DNA of 64,000 nucleotides from Lachnospiraceae bacterium (lineage in GTDB: Bacteria; Bacillota; Clostridia; Lachnospirales; Lachnospiraceae). The translations under genes were made by a program, and so were the position numbers. Below the pieces are notes generated by a model. The model saw only the letters and a list, made by a program, of their open reading frames with translations, did not search any database and was not told the origin of the DNA. The stretch is taken from the NCBI GenBank assembly GCA_017624835.1, contig JAGAMG010000044.1:62001-126000 (forward strand), written 5' to 3'. Shown piece after piece: positions 53,869 to 63,003 of the stretch; positions within the stretch are counted from its first letter, which is position 1; each line of letters starts with the position of its first letter.

Positions 53869-53897
53869 TTGATTTATCACATTATTATCTCTATAAT
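53869..53897 (+). promoter_or_regulatory. Promoter of ftsH
   Basis: TTGATT (53869-53874), a 17-bp spacer, then a perfect TATAAT (53892-53897), 38 bp before the ftsH start. This fits a sigma-A promoter. Confidence 0.6.
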
Positions 53898-53934
53898 AAA
53901 ATAGACTTGGTCAAAAAGTATTGAAGGAGCTACT

Positions 53935-56154
53935 ATGGATAATCAAATGAATCAATATAATAATGGAGACCGTAATAATGGCGGTCATAACAACGGGAAC
54001 CGTGGTAACGGAGGAAATGGACAGCCTCCCAAGAAACCGGGGATTATTATGCTGGTTATGGCAGGACTAAGTACGGTTCTGTTGATATTTATGCTGTGGA
54101 ATATGGTGTTTGGCAGTGCGGACAATGCCAGTGAAGTAAGCTATAGCCAGTTTGTGGAATATATAGAGGCGGGTGTGGTTGATAAAGTAGAAATCCAGAA
54201 TACCGGCAGGGTATTATTTACTTTGAAGCCCCAGAAAGCTACAGAAACGGATGAGAGAACTCAGACACTTCAGCAGCTGTATCCTTTTCTGGCAAGCTAT
54301 CAGCCTACCTATTATGCTATTATGATAGAAAGTTCCGACACCCTGACAGCACGTTTGCTGGAAGTGGGTATAGATGCCAAAGGTAAGCTGGAAGATAACA
54401 GCATGATGGACTTTATTCTGTATTCCATCCTGCCCATTATACTGATGGTAGTGTTAATGAGTCTGCTGTTTCGTAAAATTGGTGGCAGCGGTGGTCCCAT
54501 GGGTGTGGGAAAGAGTAATGCCAAGGTATATGTACAGAAGGAAACAGGAGTTACCTTTAAGGATGTAGCAGGTGAGGATGAGGCAAAGGAATCCCTTCAG
54601 GAGGTAGTTGATTTCCTGCACAATCCCGGTAAATATTCCAAGATTGGTGCAAAGCTGCCCAAGGGGGCGCTTTTAGTAGGACCTCCCGGAACCGGTAAAA
54701 CCTTACTTGCAAAAGCAGTGGCAGGTGAGGCACATGTGCCCTTTTTCTCCTTGACAGGCTCCGACTTTGTGGAGATGTTCGTAGGTGTGGGTGCAAGCCG
54801 TGTAAGAGATTTGTTTAAGGAAGCAACCAAGAATGCCCCCTGTATTATTTTTATAGACGAGATTGATGCCATCGGACGTAGCCGTGATTCCAAATACGGC
54901 GGTGGCAATGAGGAAAGAGAGCAGACCTTAAATCAGCTGCTTTCCGAAATGGATGGTTTTGACAGCTCCAAGGGTATTCTGATTTTGGCAGCTACCAACC
55001 GTCCCGAGATTCTGGATAAGGCATTGCTTCGTCCGGGACGTTTTGACAGACGTATTATTGTAGATAAGCCCGACTTAAAAGGACGTGTGGAAATCCTCAA
55101 GGTACACTCCAAGGATGTGAAGATGGATGAAACTGTGGATTTGGATGCCGTTGCATTGGCAACCAGCGGTGCTGTGGGCTCCGACCTTGCCAATATGATT
55201 AACGAGGCTGCCATCAATGCAGTTAAGGAAGGACGTCAGTTTGTAAATCAGCACGATTTGTTCAATGCAGTGGAGCAGGTGCTGGTAGGCAAGGAAAAAA
55301 AAGACCGTATCATGAGTAAGGAGGAAAGAAGAATTGTTTCCTATCATGAGGTTGGTCATGCGTTAATCAGTGCTTTGCAGAAAAACTCTGAGCCTGTGCA
55401 GAAGATTACCATTGTACCCCGTACCATGGGTGCATTAGGTTATGTTATGCATGTGCCGGAGGAGGAGAAATATCTGAATACGGAAGCTGAGCTTCGTGAT
55501 ATGCTGGTAAGTCTGGTGGGCGGACGTGCTGCGGAGGAGATTGTATTTGAAACTGTTACCACAGGTGCCGCTAATGATATTGAGAAGGCAACTAATATTG
55601 CCCGTTCCATGGTGACCCGTTACGGTATGAGCAAGCGCTTTGGACTGGCAGGCTTTGCTACTGTGGAAAGTCAGTATCTGGAGGGTAGAACTGCTCTGAA
55701 CTGTAGTGATAAGACCGCCGCTGAAATTGATGATGAGGTAGTGGTAATCTTAAAAGACAGCTATGAGAAAGCATTATCCCTGCTGAAAGAAAACCGCGAG
55801 ATTATGGATAAGCTGGCAGATTTCCTGATTGAGAAGGAAACCATTATCGGTAAAGAGTTTATGGAAATCTTCCGTAAAGAAAAAGGCATTGAAGAGCCTG
55901 TGAAGGAAGAAAAAACTGTGGATGAAGCAGCTAAGGAAGAAAGTGCAAAGGAAGAAACTGAAAAGGATGCAGTTACAGAATCGGCAGTAAATGGAACGGA
56001 AGCAGAGGCAGCAGGTGCAACCATTGACATTGTAATTGATGATGAAACGAGAACCTCGGATACTGCAATGCCGGAAGAAAAGGCACCGGAAGAAACAAAG
56101 CAGGAAGAGGACAATCGTCAAAGAGGACTTTTCTCCAATGGGACGATTGATTAA
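53935..56154 (+). CDS. ftsH: ATP-dependent zinc metalloprotease FtsH
   Basis: A 739-residue membrane AAA+ protease that degrades misfolded and regulatory membrane and cytoplasmic proteins. An Asn/Gly-rich N-terminal tail (1-35) precedes helix 1 (about 37-58), an external domain, helix 2 (about 158-178), the AAA domain with Walker A GPPGTGKT (249-256) and [11 protein letters not shown], and the zinc site HEVGH (471-475). The C-terminal 95 residues are a Glu/Lys/Ala-rich disordered tail, longer than usual. GAAGGAG lies upstream of the ATG. It is followed after 26 bp by DUF4956 copy 2 with no terminator, so ftsH and the second CotH set may share a transcript. Confidence 0.96.
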   Translation: MDNQMNQYNNGDRNNGGHNNGNRGNGGNGQPPKKPGIIMLVMAGLSTVLLIFMLWNMVFGSADNASEVSYSQFVEYIEAGVVDKVEIQNTGRVLFTLKPQKATETDERTQTLQQLYPFLASYQPTYYAIMIESSDTLTARLLEVGIDAKGKLEDNSMMDFILYSILPIILMVVLMSLLFRKIGGSGGPMGVGKSNAKVYVQKETGVTFKDVAGEDEAKESLQEVVDFLHNPGKYSKIGAKLPKGALLVGPPGTGKTLLAKAVAGEAHVPFFSLTGSDFVEMFVGVGASRVRDLFKEATKNAPCIIFIDEIDAIGRSRDSKYGGGNEEREQTLNQLLSEMDGFDSSKGILILAATNRPEILDKALLRPGRFDRRIIVDKPDLKGRVEILKVHSKDVKMDETVDLDAVALATSGAVGSDLANMINEAAINAVKEGRQFVNQHDLFNAVEQVLVGKEKKDRIMSKEERRIVSYHEVGHALISALQKNSEPVQKITIVPRTMGALGYVMHVPEEEKYLNTEAELRDMLVSLVGGRAAEEIVFETVTTGAANDIEKATNIARSMVTRYGMSKRFGLAGFATVESQYLEGRTALNCSDKTAAEIDDEVVVILKDSYEKALSLLKENREIMDKLADFLIEKETIIGKEFMEIFRKEKGIEEPVKEEKTVDEAAKEESAKEETEKDAVTESAVNGTEAEAAGATIDIVIDDETRTSDTAMPEEKAPEETKQEEDNRQRGLFSNGTID

Positions 56155-56180
56155 CAAATGGCTGGTGATGAGGAGGACAA

Positions 56181-56849
56181 ATGAGTTTGTTGACAGAGCT
56201 TAAGAATGCTATATTTGGAGGGGTGGATCCTTCTAATTTAAATACCACAACAATAGCAGTTGCCATTATTGCTGCAGCAGTTTTGGGATTTTATATTTAT
56301 CTGGTATACCGTCTGGTTTCCAGAAAAGCCTTTTATTCCAAGAACTTTAATATTTCTCTTGTAGCTTTGGCTATGATTGTTGCGGCAATTATTTTAACCA
56401 TTCAGTCCAGCGTAGTAATTTCATTAGGAATGGTGGGAGCATTATCCATTGTACGTTTCAGAACTGCCATAAAGGATCCCATGGATTTGGTATTTTTATT
56501 TTGGTCCATTTCAGTGGGAATTATATGTGGCTCCTGTTTTTTCAAGATTGCCATTGTGCTTTCCGTATTGTTAACAATTGTAATCATAGGCTTGGAATTA
56601 TTACCAAGTGTGCAGGCACCCATGCTGTTGCTGGTGGATGCCGGAAGCTGTAGTGTGGAAAAAGAAGTAAAGGAAATTGTAAAGAAGTATTCCCGTTTCC
56701 ATCAGGTAAAATCAAGAAATCTTACCACAGATGGAATGGATATGGTGATTGAGCTTCGTATAAAGGGTGATGGCGAGGCTTTGATTCAGGAAATCAATAC
56801 AATGGAGGGAATACGTTCTGTTTCCTTATTGGCTCACGATGGAGAATAA
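56181..56849 (+). CDS. DUF4956 membrane protein (copy 2)
   Basis: A 222-residue protein with helices at about 23-45, 58-80, 103-122 and 124-142, and a C-terminal soluble domain ending VSLLAHDGE. The signature VISLGMVGALSIVRFRTAIK is at 79-98. It is much closer to copy 3 than to copy 1 (both have KKAFYS or RKAFYS, FNISLVAL, and KSRNLT in the tail). AGGAGGA precedes the ATG. It lies 26 bp after ftsH and 8 bp before CotH copy 3. Confidence 0.86.
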   Translation: MSLLTELKNAIFGGVDPSNLNTTTIAVAIIAAAVLGFYIYLVYRLVSRKAFYSKNFNISLVALAMIVAAIILTIQSSVVISLGMVGALSIVRFRTAIKDPMDLVFLFWSISVGIICGSCFFKIAIVLSVLLTIVIIGLELLPSVQAPMLLLVDAGSCSVEKEVKEIVKKYSRFHQVKSRNLTTDGMDMVIELRIKGDGEALIQEINTMEGIRSVSLLAHDGE

Positions 56850-56857
56850 GCATAGGC

Positions 56858-58534
56858 ATGAGGCGGAAATTTGCATTTGTATTATGGTTGGTCAGTGCGC
56901 TGATAATTGGCAGCTTTTTTGTCGGTGAGGCAGTGTCAGCCAGACTTCCAATAGAATATACCGCAAAGATTATGGGGATTCCCATTGTTGAAAATTCGGA
57001 TTTTCTGCGAGAAAAGCAGAAAGGGATATTAAAGGAAAGACCTGAAATATATTTTGATGATATATTGCTTCCTTATTCCGAGAGTAATCATACATTGTAT
57101 GTTTCTCAAAGCGTTGAACAGGAAAAATGGCTTGGAAAACTATCCGTGAAAGAAAATAATACATTTATCTGTGCACCTTGGGATGATTATTGGCAGCAAA
57201 AAGAAGCTGCCATTAGAGAAGGACATAGCTTTACAATGTGGCTGGTAACGGAAGAAGAATATTATGAGTTGTCTCTGGTAGTTTCAGGGATGCCCATAAT
57301 CAGTATAGACACGGAATTTTCCCAGGAGCAGAATTACGATGATGCGGACAGTGATACGGAATATTTCGGACCGGAGGTATTATCTTATGGAAAGCTTAGG
57401 CTGTTCAATCCGGGAGTTGGAACGGTTGCTTATGAAGCAATAGAATGTAATGTGGAGTATCATGAAAAAGGCTCCTCCACCTCTAATTTCGATAAGCTTC
57501 CCTATGCCATTGATTTGAAAGATGCAAAGTGGGAAAATTTGAATTTGCCTCTACTGGGAATGCGTCAGGATGACAGTTGGAAATTAAATGCCATGGTTAT
57601 GGATGAAAGTCGCATCAGAGAAAAGACGGCAGCTCAGATTTGGGAAAATTTTGACCGGGCAAGCGCTGTAAAGGAAGCCGGTGCCAAAATGGAATATGTA
57701 GAGCTGATTTTGGATAATGATTATCAGGGGTTATATTGTCTGGTAGAGCCTGTGGATGCCAAAAAGCTTGACTTAGATTATAATGATGTATTATATAAGA
57801 TTGTAACATGGGCAATTCCCGAGGATTCCTATATGCAGGCAGCGATGGACGATGGTTCCCATTTTATGCAGTCCATTCGGCTTCGTTATCCTAAACCGGC
57901 AGAGGATTACTATCAGGCATGGTATCCCATGAGAGATTATTTGAATCTTTTCTATCGGGAAGAAGGCGGCAGAACGGATGCTGTTAGCAGATTGAATTGG
58001 GAAAATGCTTTGGACATCCTGTTTTTCAACATGGTGGTCAGTGGAAGTGATAATTATTTCAAAAATATGTATCTGGTAGCAGATGTGGATGCACAGGGAA
58101 ATTATCAGATGCTTCACATTCCCTGGGATTTGGATTTGACCTTTGGAATTGTGTATGCCGATGATGGCGTGAACAATGTGAAATTTGACAAGGATTATAC
58201 CTATAATTATGCCATGGAATGGTTCCCGGTATTGCTGGAGCATCACAGGGACAGTATTACGGAAACCATGCCGGATAAATGGAGACAGTATAGAGAGGAC
58301 TTTTTAAAGACAGAAGCTATTCAGCAGATTTTTAGGGAAAATTACACCTATTTAATGAGTACCGGAGCTGTAGAACGGGAAAATGCCCGTTGGGAGTATT
58401 ATCAGGTAAATACCAATTTGGAAGAACTGTTGGATTTTCAAGCCAAGAGAATGGAATGGCTGGATAACTATTTTACAGAAAAGTATGAGGAAAAATGGAC
58501 ATTAGAAACAATACCAAATACCGCAATGAGATAA
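56858..58534 (+). CDS. CotH-type kinase protein (copy 3)
   Basis: A 558-residue exported protein. An N-terminal hydrophobic segment (FAFVLWLVSALIIGSFFVG, about 4-23) may be a signal peptide or anchor. A beta-rich region follows, then the CotH core (about 200-480) with YVELILDNDYQGLYCLVEPV, GSDNYFKNMYLVAD and IPWDLDLTFGIVY, whose Asp pair is the predicted metal site. It lacks the lamin-tail domain of copies 1 and 2 and is distant from them in sequence, so it is not a simple duplicate. It overlaps the VTC gene by 40 bp. Confidence 0.87.
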   Translation: MRRKFAFVLWLVSALIIGSFFVGEAVSARLPIEYTAKIMGIPIVENSDFLREKQKGILKERPEIYFDDILLPYSESNHTLYVSQSVEQEKWLGKLSVKENNTFICAPWDDYWQQKEAAIREGHSFTMWLVTEEEYYELSLVVSGMPIISIDTEFSQEQNYDDADSDTEYFGPEVLSYGKLRLFNPGVGTVAYEAIECNVEYHEKGSSTSNFDKLPYAIDLKDAKWENLNLPLLGMRQDDSWKLNAMVMDESRIREKTAAQIWENFDRASAVKEAGAKMEYVELILDNDYQGLYCLVEPVDAKKLDLDYNDVLYKIVTWAIPEDSYMQAAMDDGSHFMQSIRLRYPKPAEDYYQAWYPMRDYLNLFYREEGGRTDAVSRLNWENALDILFFNMVVSGSDNYFKNMYLVADVDAQGNYQMLHIPWDLDLTFGIVYADDGVNNVKFDKDYTYNYAMEWFPVLLEHHRDSITETMPDKWRQYREDFLKTEAIQQIFRENYTYLMSTGAVERENARWEYYQVNTNLEELLDFQAKRMEWLDNYFTEKYEEKWTLETIPNTAMR

Positions 58535-59193
58535 AATATATCTGTAGCGAGCAACAGCTACAGCTGATAGAACACCGTATTTCTAAATTGTGTAAAAAAG
58601 ATACACATGCAGGTGCAGACGGCACATATACTGTACGAAGTCTCTATTTTGATGATTATCATAATAGCTGTATGAAGGAAAATGAAAGCGGAGTTAATGC
58701 CAGAGAAAAATTCCGTATTCGAATCTATAATGGCAATACGGAACGCATTACATTGGAGTGTAAACAGAAGCTGAACGGAAAGAATCACAAGGAGTCCTGT
58801 GCATTGACAAAGGAACAATGTCAGGAGATTTTACAGGGAGTCTGTAAAATGCCGGAAAATCCGTCACCGCTTTTTCGGAAATTTTATTTGCAGTATCATA
58901 CCCGGGTTTTGCGTCCCAAAGTAATCGTACAGTATGACAGAACCCCCTTTGTATATAAGGCCGGTAATGTGAGAATTACCTGTGACAGAAATATTTCCGG
59001 AACTGAAAACGTAAAGCTCTTTTTAGAAAAGGAGATTCCTGTCAGACCGGTAATGGAAAAGGATTCCCACGTTCTTGAAGTAAAATATGATGAGTTTTTA
59101 CCGGATTTTGTGAAGAGCACAGTACAGATAAAAAATCTGAACCAGACTGCTTTTTCCAAATATTACATGTGTCGTAAATTTAAATTAAGTTAA
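58495..59193 (+). CDS. VTC-domain polyphosphate polymerase-like protein (copy 2)
   Basis: A 232-residue VTC domain. The tunnel residues match copy 1: NEIKY (Lys14), RSLYFDD (Arg48), FRIRIYNG (Arg74, Arg76), LECKQKLNG (Glu88, Lys90), VRITCDRN (Arg160), LEVKYDEFLP (Glu195, Lys197) and SKYYMC (Lys222). GAGGAAAA lies just before the ATG, which sits inside CotH copy 3 (40-bp overlap). No SPX domain or membrane helix is present. It precedes DUF4956 copy 3 by 28 bp. Confidence 0.88.
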   Translation: MDIRNNTKYRNEIKYICSEQQLQLIEHRISKLCKKDTHAGADGTYTVRSLYFDDYHNSCMKENESGVNAREKFRIRIYNGNTERITLECKQKLNGKNHKESCALTKEQCQEILQGVCKMPENPSPLFRKFYLQYHTRVLRPKVIVQYDRTPFVYKAGNVRITCDRNISGTENVKLFLEKEIPVRPVMEKDSHVLEVKYDEFLPDFVKSTVQIKNLNQTAFSKYYMCRKFKLS

Positions 59194-59221
59194 AGAAAAT
59201 TAAATTTAGAGGAGAGAGAAA

Positions 59222-59899
59222 ATGAGTTTTTCAGATGTACTTAAGAAATCTTTTTTGCAAGGTGTCAATGCGAATGAATTGACTATGGGCTCTATTGCCG
59301 GTGTTATTTGTGTGGCAGGCTTGATTGGTCTTTATATTTTTGCGGTATACTATCTGACCGGAAAGAAGGCGTTTTATTCCAGAAGCTTTAATATTTCTTT
59401 GGTTGCCTTGACCATGATTACTGCAGGCATTATTTTGACTATTCAGACAAGTGTGGTAATCTCCCTTGGTATGGTTGGTGCATTATCCATTGTGCGTTTC
59501 CGTACAGCAGTAAAGGATCCCATGGATTTGATTTATTTACTGTGGTCTATTTCGGTAGGTATTATTTGCGGTGCGGGCTTAATAAAGGTGGCAGTGGTAG
59601 TATCCCTGTTGGTAACAGTTGCAATTATGGTATTGGAATTGCTTCCTGTATTGCATACACCCATGATTTTGATTGTGAATGCCCAGTCCGACAATATTGA
59701 TGACAAATTGAAGGATATTATCAGTGGTTATTCTAAGAATTACAAGGTAAAATCCCGTAACCTTACCCAAAGTGGTCTGGATTTGATAATTGAGTTAAAG
59801 GTAAAGGATGACGGAGCAGACCTTGTTAGAAGGATTAAGGAAATAGAAGGAGTTTATGCAGTATCTCTGGTATTGCATGATGGTGAGGCTGCGTACTAA
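59222..59899 (+). CDS. DUF4956 membrane protein (copy 3)
   Basis: A 225-residue protein with four predicted helices (about 23-45, 58-80, 103-122, 122-142) and a soluble C-terminal domain (VNAQSDNIDDKLKDIISGY...). The signature VISLGMVGALSIVRFRTAVK is at 79-98. GAGGAGAGAG precedes the ATG. With copy 2 it flanks the CotH-VTC pair, so two related but distinct DUF4956 subunits could assemble together. It is followed 12 bp later by uvrC. Confidence 0.86.
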   Translation: MSFSDVLKKSFLQGVNANELTMGSIAGVICVAGLIGLYIFAVYYLTGKKAFYSRSFNISLVALTMITAGIILTIQTSVVISLGMVGALSIVRFRTAVKDPMDLIYLLWSISVGIICGAGLIKVAVVVSLLVTVAIMVLELLPVLHTPMILIVNAQSDNIDDKLKDIISGYSKNYKVKSRNLTQSGLDLIIELKVKDDGADLVRRIKEIEGVYAVSLVLHDGEAAY

Positions 59900-59911
59900 G
59901 AGGAGTATAGA

Positions 59912-61786
59912 GTGTTCAACTTCGAAGAGGAATTAAAAAAACTTCCCAAGGAACCGGGAGTTTATATTATGCGTGATAAGAACGATGCGATTTTGTATGT
60001 GGGGAAGGCCATAAATTTGCGAAATCGTGTTCGTTCTTATTTTCGTGAAAACATCGGAAGAGGTCCTGCAATAGACCAAATGGTTACCTTAATTGCAAGA
60101 TTTGAATATATTGTAACGGATTCGGAATTGGAAGCATTGGTGTTGGAGAATAATCTCATTAAGGAGCATTCACCCAAATACAATACCTTGCTTAAGGATG
60201 ACAAAACCTATCCCTATATTAAAGTAACACTAGGGGAGGATTATCCGAGGATTCTGTTTTCAAGAACCATGAAAAAGGATAAATCCAAATATTTTGGACC
60301 TTATAGCTCGGCAACTGCGGTAAAGGATACCATAGAGCTATTAAACAAGCTGTATCAGCTGCGTACCTGTAACAGGAATTTGCCCAGAGATATGGGAGTG
60401 GAGCGTCCTTGTTTAAATTATCACATTAAGCAATGCCTTGCGCCCTGTCAGGGATATATCAGTAAGGAAGAATACAGGAAACAGGTAAATGGAGCCATGG
60501 AATTTTTAAATGGCAATTATAATATGATTTTAAAGGATTTGGAAGAAAAGATGCTTGCAGCATCTGAGGCAATGGAATTTGAGGAGGCTGCTAAATATCG
60601 AGACCTTTACAATAGTGTCAAGCTGGTGTCCCAGAAACAGAAGATTACGGATAGCGTAGGGGAGGATAAGGATATTATTGCTCTGTATCAGGATGAAGCT
60701 GAGGCGGTGGTGCAGGTATTCTTTGTCCGTGACGGTAAACTTATCGGCAGAGAGCATTACTATATGACACATGTGCCGGAAAATAATAAGCCTGCTATTT
60801 TAGAGGATTTTATTAAACAGTTTTATGCAGGAACTCCTTTTATTCCAAGAGAACTGATGCTACAGTATGAGATTCAGGATGCGCCCTTGATAGAAAAATG
60901 GTTAAGTGAAAGAAAGGGTGCCAGAGTGTATTTGCGGGTGCCAAAGATTGGCTCCAAGGAAAAATTGGTAGAGCTGGCAGCCCAGAATGCCAAGCTGGTA
61001 TTGAATCAGGATAGGGAGAAGCTGAAAAGAGAAGAGGGCAGAACCATTGGTGCAGTAAAGGAAATTGCCGGACTTTTGGAGCTTGAAAATATCAGCCGCA
61101 TGGAGGCATTTGATATTTCCAATATTAACGGTTTTGAAAATGTAGGCTCCATGGTGGTTTTTGAAAAGGGAAAACCGAAACGCAGTGATTACCGCAAATT
61201 TAAGATAAAGAGTGTGTCAGGACCGGATGACTATGCCTGCATGCGAGAGGTGCTTACCAGACGTTTTACCCATGGCATGGAGGAGAGTCGGGAACTGGCA
61301 GAAAAGGATTTGGGACAGGAATACGGAAGCTTTACCAAATTCCCGGATTTGCTGTTAATGGATGGTGGTCGTGGTCAGGTCAATATTGCCTTATCCGTAT
61401 TGGAGGAGCTTCGTATCAATATTCCGGTCTGCGGTATGGTAAAGGATGACAATCACCGCACCAGAGGGTTATATTTTAATAATGTGGAATTGCCCATAGA
61501 TACTCGCTCCGAGGGCTTTAAGCTGATTACCCGTATTCAGGACGAGGCGCATCGCTTTGCCATTGAATATCATCGTTCTTTGCGAAGTAAGACTCAGGTT
61601 AAGTCCGTATTGGACGATATTCCGGGAGTGGGGCCTGCCAGACGAAAGGCATTAATGCGGCATTTTAAGTCTCTGGAGGAAATTAAAAATGCTTCTGTGG
61701 AGGAATTTATGGAAATCCCGGAAATGAATGAGAGAACCGCACAGGAGATATGCAAATTTTTCCGTGAAAAAGAAGCAGGGAAATGA
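59912..61786 (+). CDS. uvrC: Excinuclease ABC subunit C, GTG start
   Basis: A 624-residue nucleotide-excision-repair endonuclease that cuts on both sides of a lesion held by UvrB. The GIY-YIG domain starts [20 protein letters not shown] Cys cluster follows ([18 protein letters not shown]), then the UVR motif ([21 protein letters not shown]), the RNase-H-like domain with ISNINGF and DGGRGQVN, and tandem HhH motifs ([18 protein letters not shown]). The start is GTG with AGGAG 6 bp upstream. It is probably read through from the DUF4956 gene just upstream. Confidence 0.95.
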   Translation: MFNFEEELKKLPKEPGVYIMRDKNDAILYVGKAINLRNRVRSYFRENIGRGPAIDQMVTLIARFEYIVTDSELEALVLENNLIKEHSPKYNTLLKDDKTYPYIKVTLGEDYPRILFSRTMKKDKSKYFGPYSSATAVKDTIELLNKLYQLRTCNRNLPRDMGVERPCLNYHIKQCLAPCQGYISKEEYRKQVNGAMEFLNGNYNMILKDLEEKMLAASEAMEFEEAAKYRDLYNSVKLVSQKQKITDSVGEDKDIIALYQDEAEAVVQVFFVRDGKLIGREHYYMTHVPENNKPAILEDFIKQFYAGTPFIPRELMLQYEIQDAPLIEKWLSERKGARVYLRVPKIGSKEKLVELAAQNAKLVLNQDREKLKREEGRTIGAVKEIAGLLELENISRMEAFDISNINGFENVGSMVVFEKGKPKRSDYRKFKIKSVSGPDDYACMREVLTRRFTHGMEESRELAEKDLGQEYGSFTKFPDLLLMDGGRGQVNIALSVLEELRINIPVCGMVKDDNHRTRGLYFNNVELPIDTRSEGFKLITRIQDEAHRFAIEYHRSLRSKTQVKSVLDDIPGVGPARRKALMRHFKSLEEIKNASVEEFMEIPEMNERTAQEICKFFREKEAGK

Positions 61787-61818
61787 TATTGTATGGAAAG
61801 TTGCTATGTGGTAAAATA

Positions 61819-61866
61819 CGCGTATAGAAAACCAAGCGCCGCGCAGCGGCATTTGGTTTTCTACGC
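61819..61866. terminator. Long GC-capped hairpin after uvrC
   Basis: CGCG, TAGAAAACCAA, GCCGC-GCA-GCGGC, TTGGTTTTCTA and CGCG form a stem of about 20 bp with small mismatches, 33 bp after the uvrC stop. There is no T-run after it, so it may be a structural barrier or part of the adjoining repeat cluster rather than a classic terminator. Confidence 0.6.
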
Positions 61867-61898
61867 GATAACGAGCAAACAGTCTGCGAAGCAGACAA

Positions 61899-62012
61899 TG
61901 AGCACGCAGTGCGGGTTTGCGAGTGCAAAGCACACGTCCATGAGCACGCAGTGCGGGTTTGCGAGTGCAAAGCACACGTCCACAAGCACGCAGTGCGGGT
62001 TTGCGAGTATGA
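61899..62012. repeat. 42-bp tandem repeats (about 2.7 copies) upstream of hprK
   Basis: Two identical 42-bp copies (61899-61940 and 61941-61982) and a third that follows the pattern for about 28 bp from 61985. Each copy contains two small dyads, GCAC-GCA-GTGC and TTTGC-GAGT-GCAAA. The block is more GC-rich than its surroundings. Together with the hairpin at 61819 and a CAGTCTGC-GAAGCAGAC dyad (about 61880-61896) it fills the 272-bp uvrC-hprK gap. The period equals 14 codons and is open in frame with hprK, but no ribosome site supports translation. It resembles REP-like palindromic repeats. Confidence 0.8.
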
Positions 62013-62058
62013 AGTATGCGATAAATTTATACAGCGTTCACGCAGAAAAGAGGGAAAT

Positions 62059-63003
62059 ATGGCAAGTGTAAGTTTAAACAAAATTGTTGAAAAAATGAAG
62101 TTGGAAAATTTAACTCCTGAGATTGATGTAACCAATATCCGTATTAATCAGCCCGATGTAAATCGTCCGGCACTTCAGCTGGCAGGCTATTTTGAGCATT
62201 TTGATGCAACTCGTCTGCAGATTATTGGTTTTGTGGAATATACTTATATGGAGGGGCTTACTGATGAACAGAGAAAGGAGTCTTACGAAAATCTTCTTTC
62301 CTATGAGATTCCCTGTATTGTATTCAGCCGTGACTTGCGCCCCGACCCTATTTTTCTGGAGACTGCCATCAGACATAATATTCCTCTTTTGGCTACTAAG
62401 AAATCCACCTCTGCGTTTATGGCAGAGATTATCCGTTGGCTGAATGTAAAGCTGGCTCCCTGTATTTCCGTACACGGTGTTTTGGTTGACGTATATGGTG
62501 AAGGTGTGTTAATTACCGGTGAAAGCGGTATTGGTAAGTCCGAGGCTGCGCTGGAGCTGATTAAGAGAGGACATCGTCTGGTTACCGATGATGTAGTGGA
62601 GCTTCGTAAGGTCAGTGATGATACCCTGATTGGTTCTGCTCCCGACATTACCAAGCATTTTATTGAACTGCGTGGTATTGGTATTGTGGATGTAAAGGCG
62701 CTTTATGGTGCTTCCTCCGTAAAGGATACGCAGGCAATTGACCTGGTAATCCGTCTGGAGGATTGGGATAAGGATAAAGAATATGACAGACTTGGTCTGG
62801 AAGAAAATTATACGGAATACCTTGGCAATAAGGTTGTTTGCCACAATATTCCCATTCGTCCGGGACGTAACCTTGCGGTAATCTGTGAGTCCGCAGCAGT
62901 AAATCACCGTCAGAAGAAGATGGGCTACAATGCGGCACAGGAGTTGTATAAGCGTGTACAGAATTCTTTGGCAAAAAGACGGGAAGAAGAGGATGAGGAC
63001 TAA
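62059..63003 (+). CDS. hprK: HPr kinase/phosphorylase
   Basis: About 314 residues. HprK phosphorylates and dephosphorylates Ser46 of HPr, driving carbon catabolite control in Gram-positives. The C-terminal kinase domain has the P-loop GESGIGKSEAALELIKRGH (from residue 154) and the HprK signature region LRGIGIVDVKALYG. The N-terminal domain starts MASVSLNKIVEKM. The ATG at 62059 with AGAGGGA upstream gives the usual length; a longer frame through the 42-bp repeats (from 61909) adds a Cys/His-rich repeat peptide and is rejected. Its TAA overlaps the next ATG by one base. Confidence 0.95.
   Translation: MASVSLNKIVEKMKLENLTPEIDVTNIRINQPDVNRPALQLAGYFEHFDATRLQIIGFVEYTYMEGLTDEQRKESYENLLSYEIPCIVFSRDLRPDPIFLETAIRHNIPLLATKKSTSAFMAEIIRWLNVKLAPCISVHGVLVDVYGEGVLITGESGIGKSEAALELIKRGHRLVTDDVVELRKVSDDTLIGSAPDITKHFIELRGIGIVDVKALYGASSVKDTQAIDLVIRLEDWDKDKEYDRLGLEENYTEYLGNKVVCHNIPIRPGRNLAVICESAAVNHRQKKMGYNAAQELYKRVQNSLAKRREEEDED

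Noticed and set aside
61909-62058. N-terminal extension of HprK encoded by the 42-bp repeats
   Set aside because: It is in frame, but yields a Cys/His-rich repeat peptide foreign to HprK, has no ribosome site, and a good start with AGAGGGA exists at 62059.
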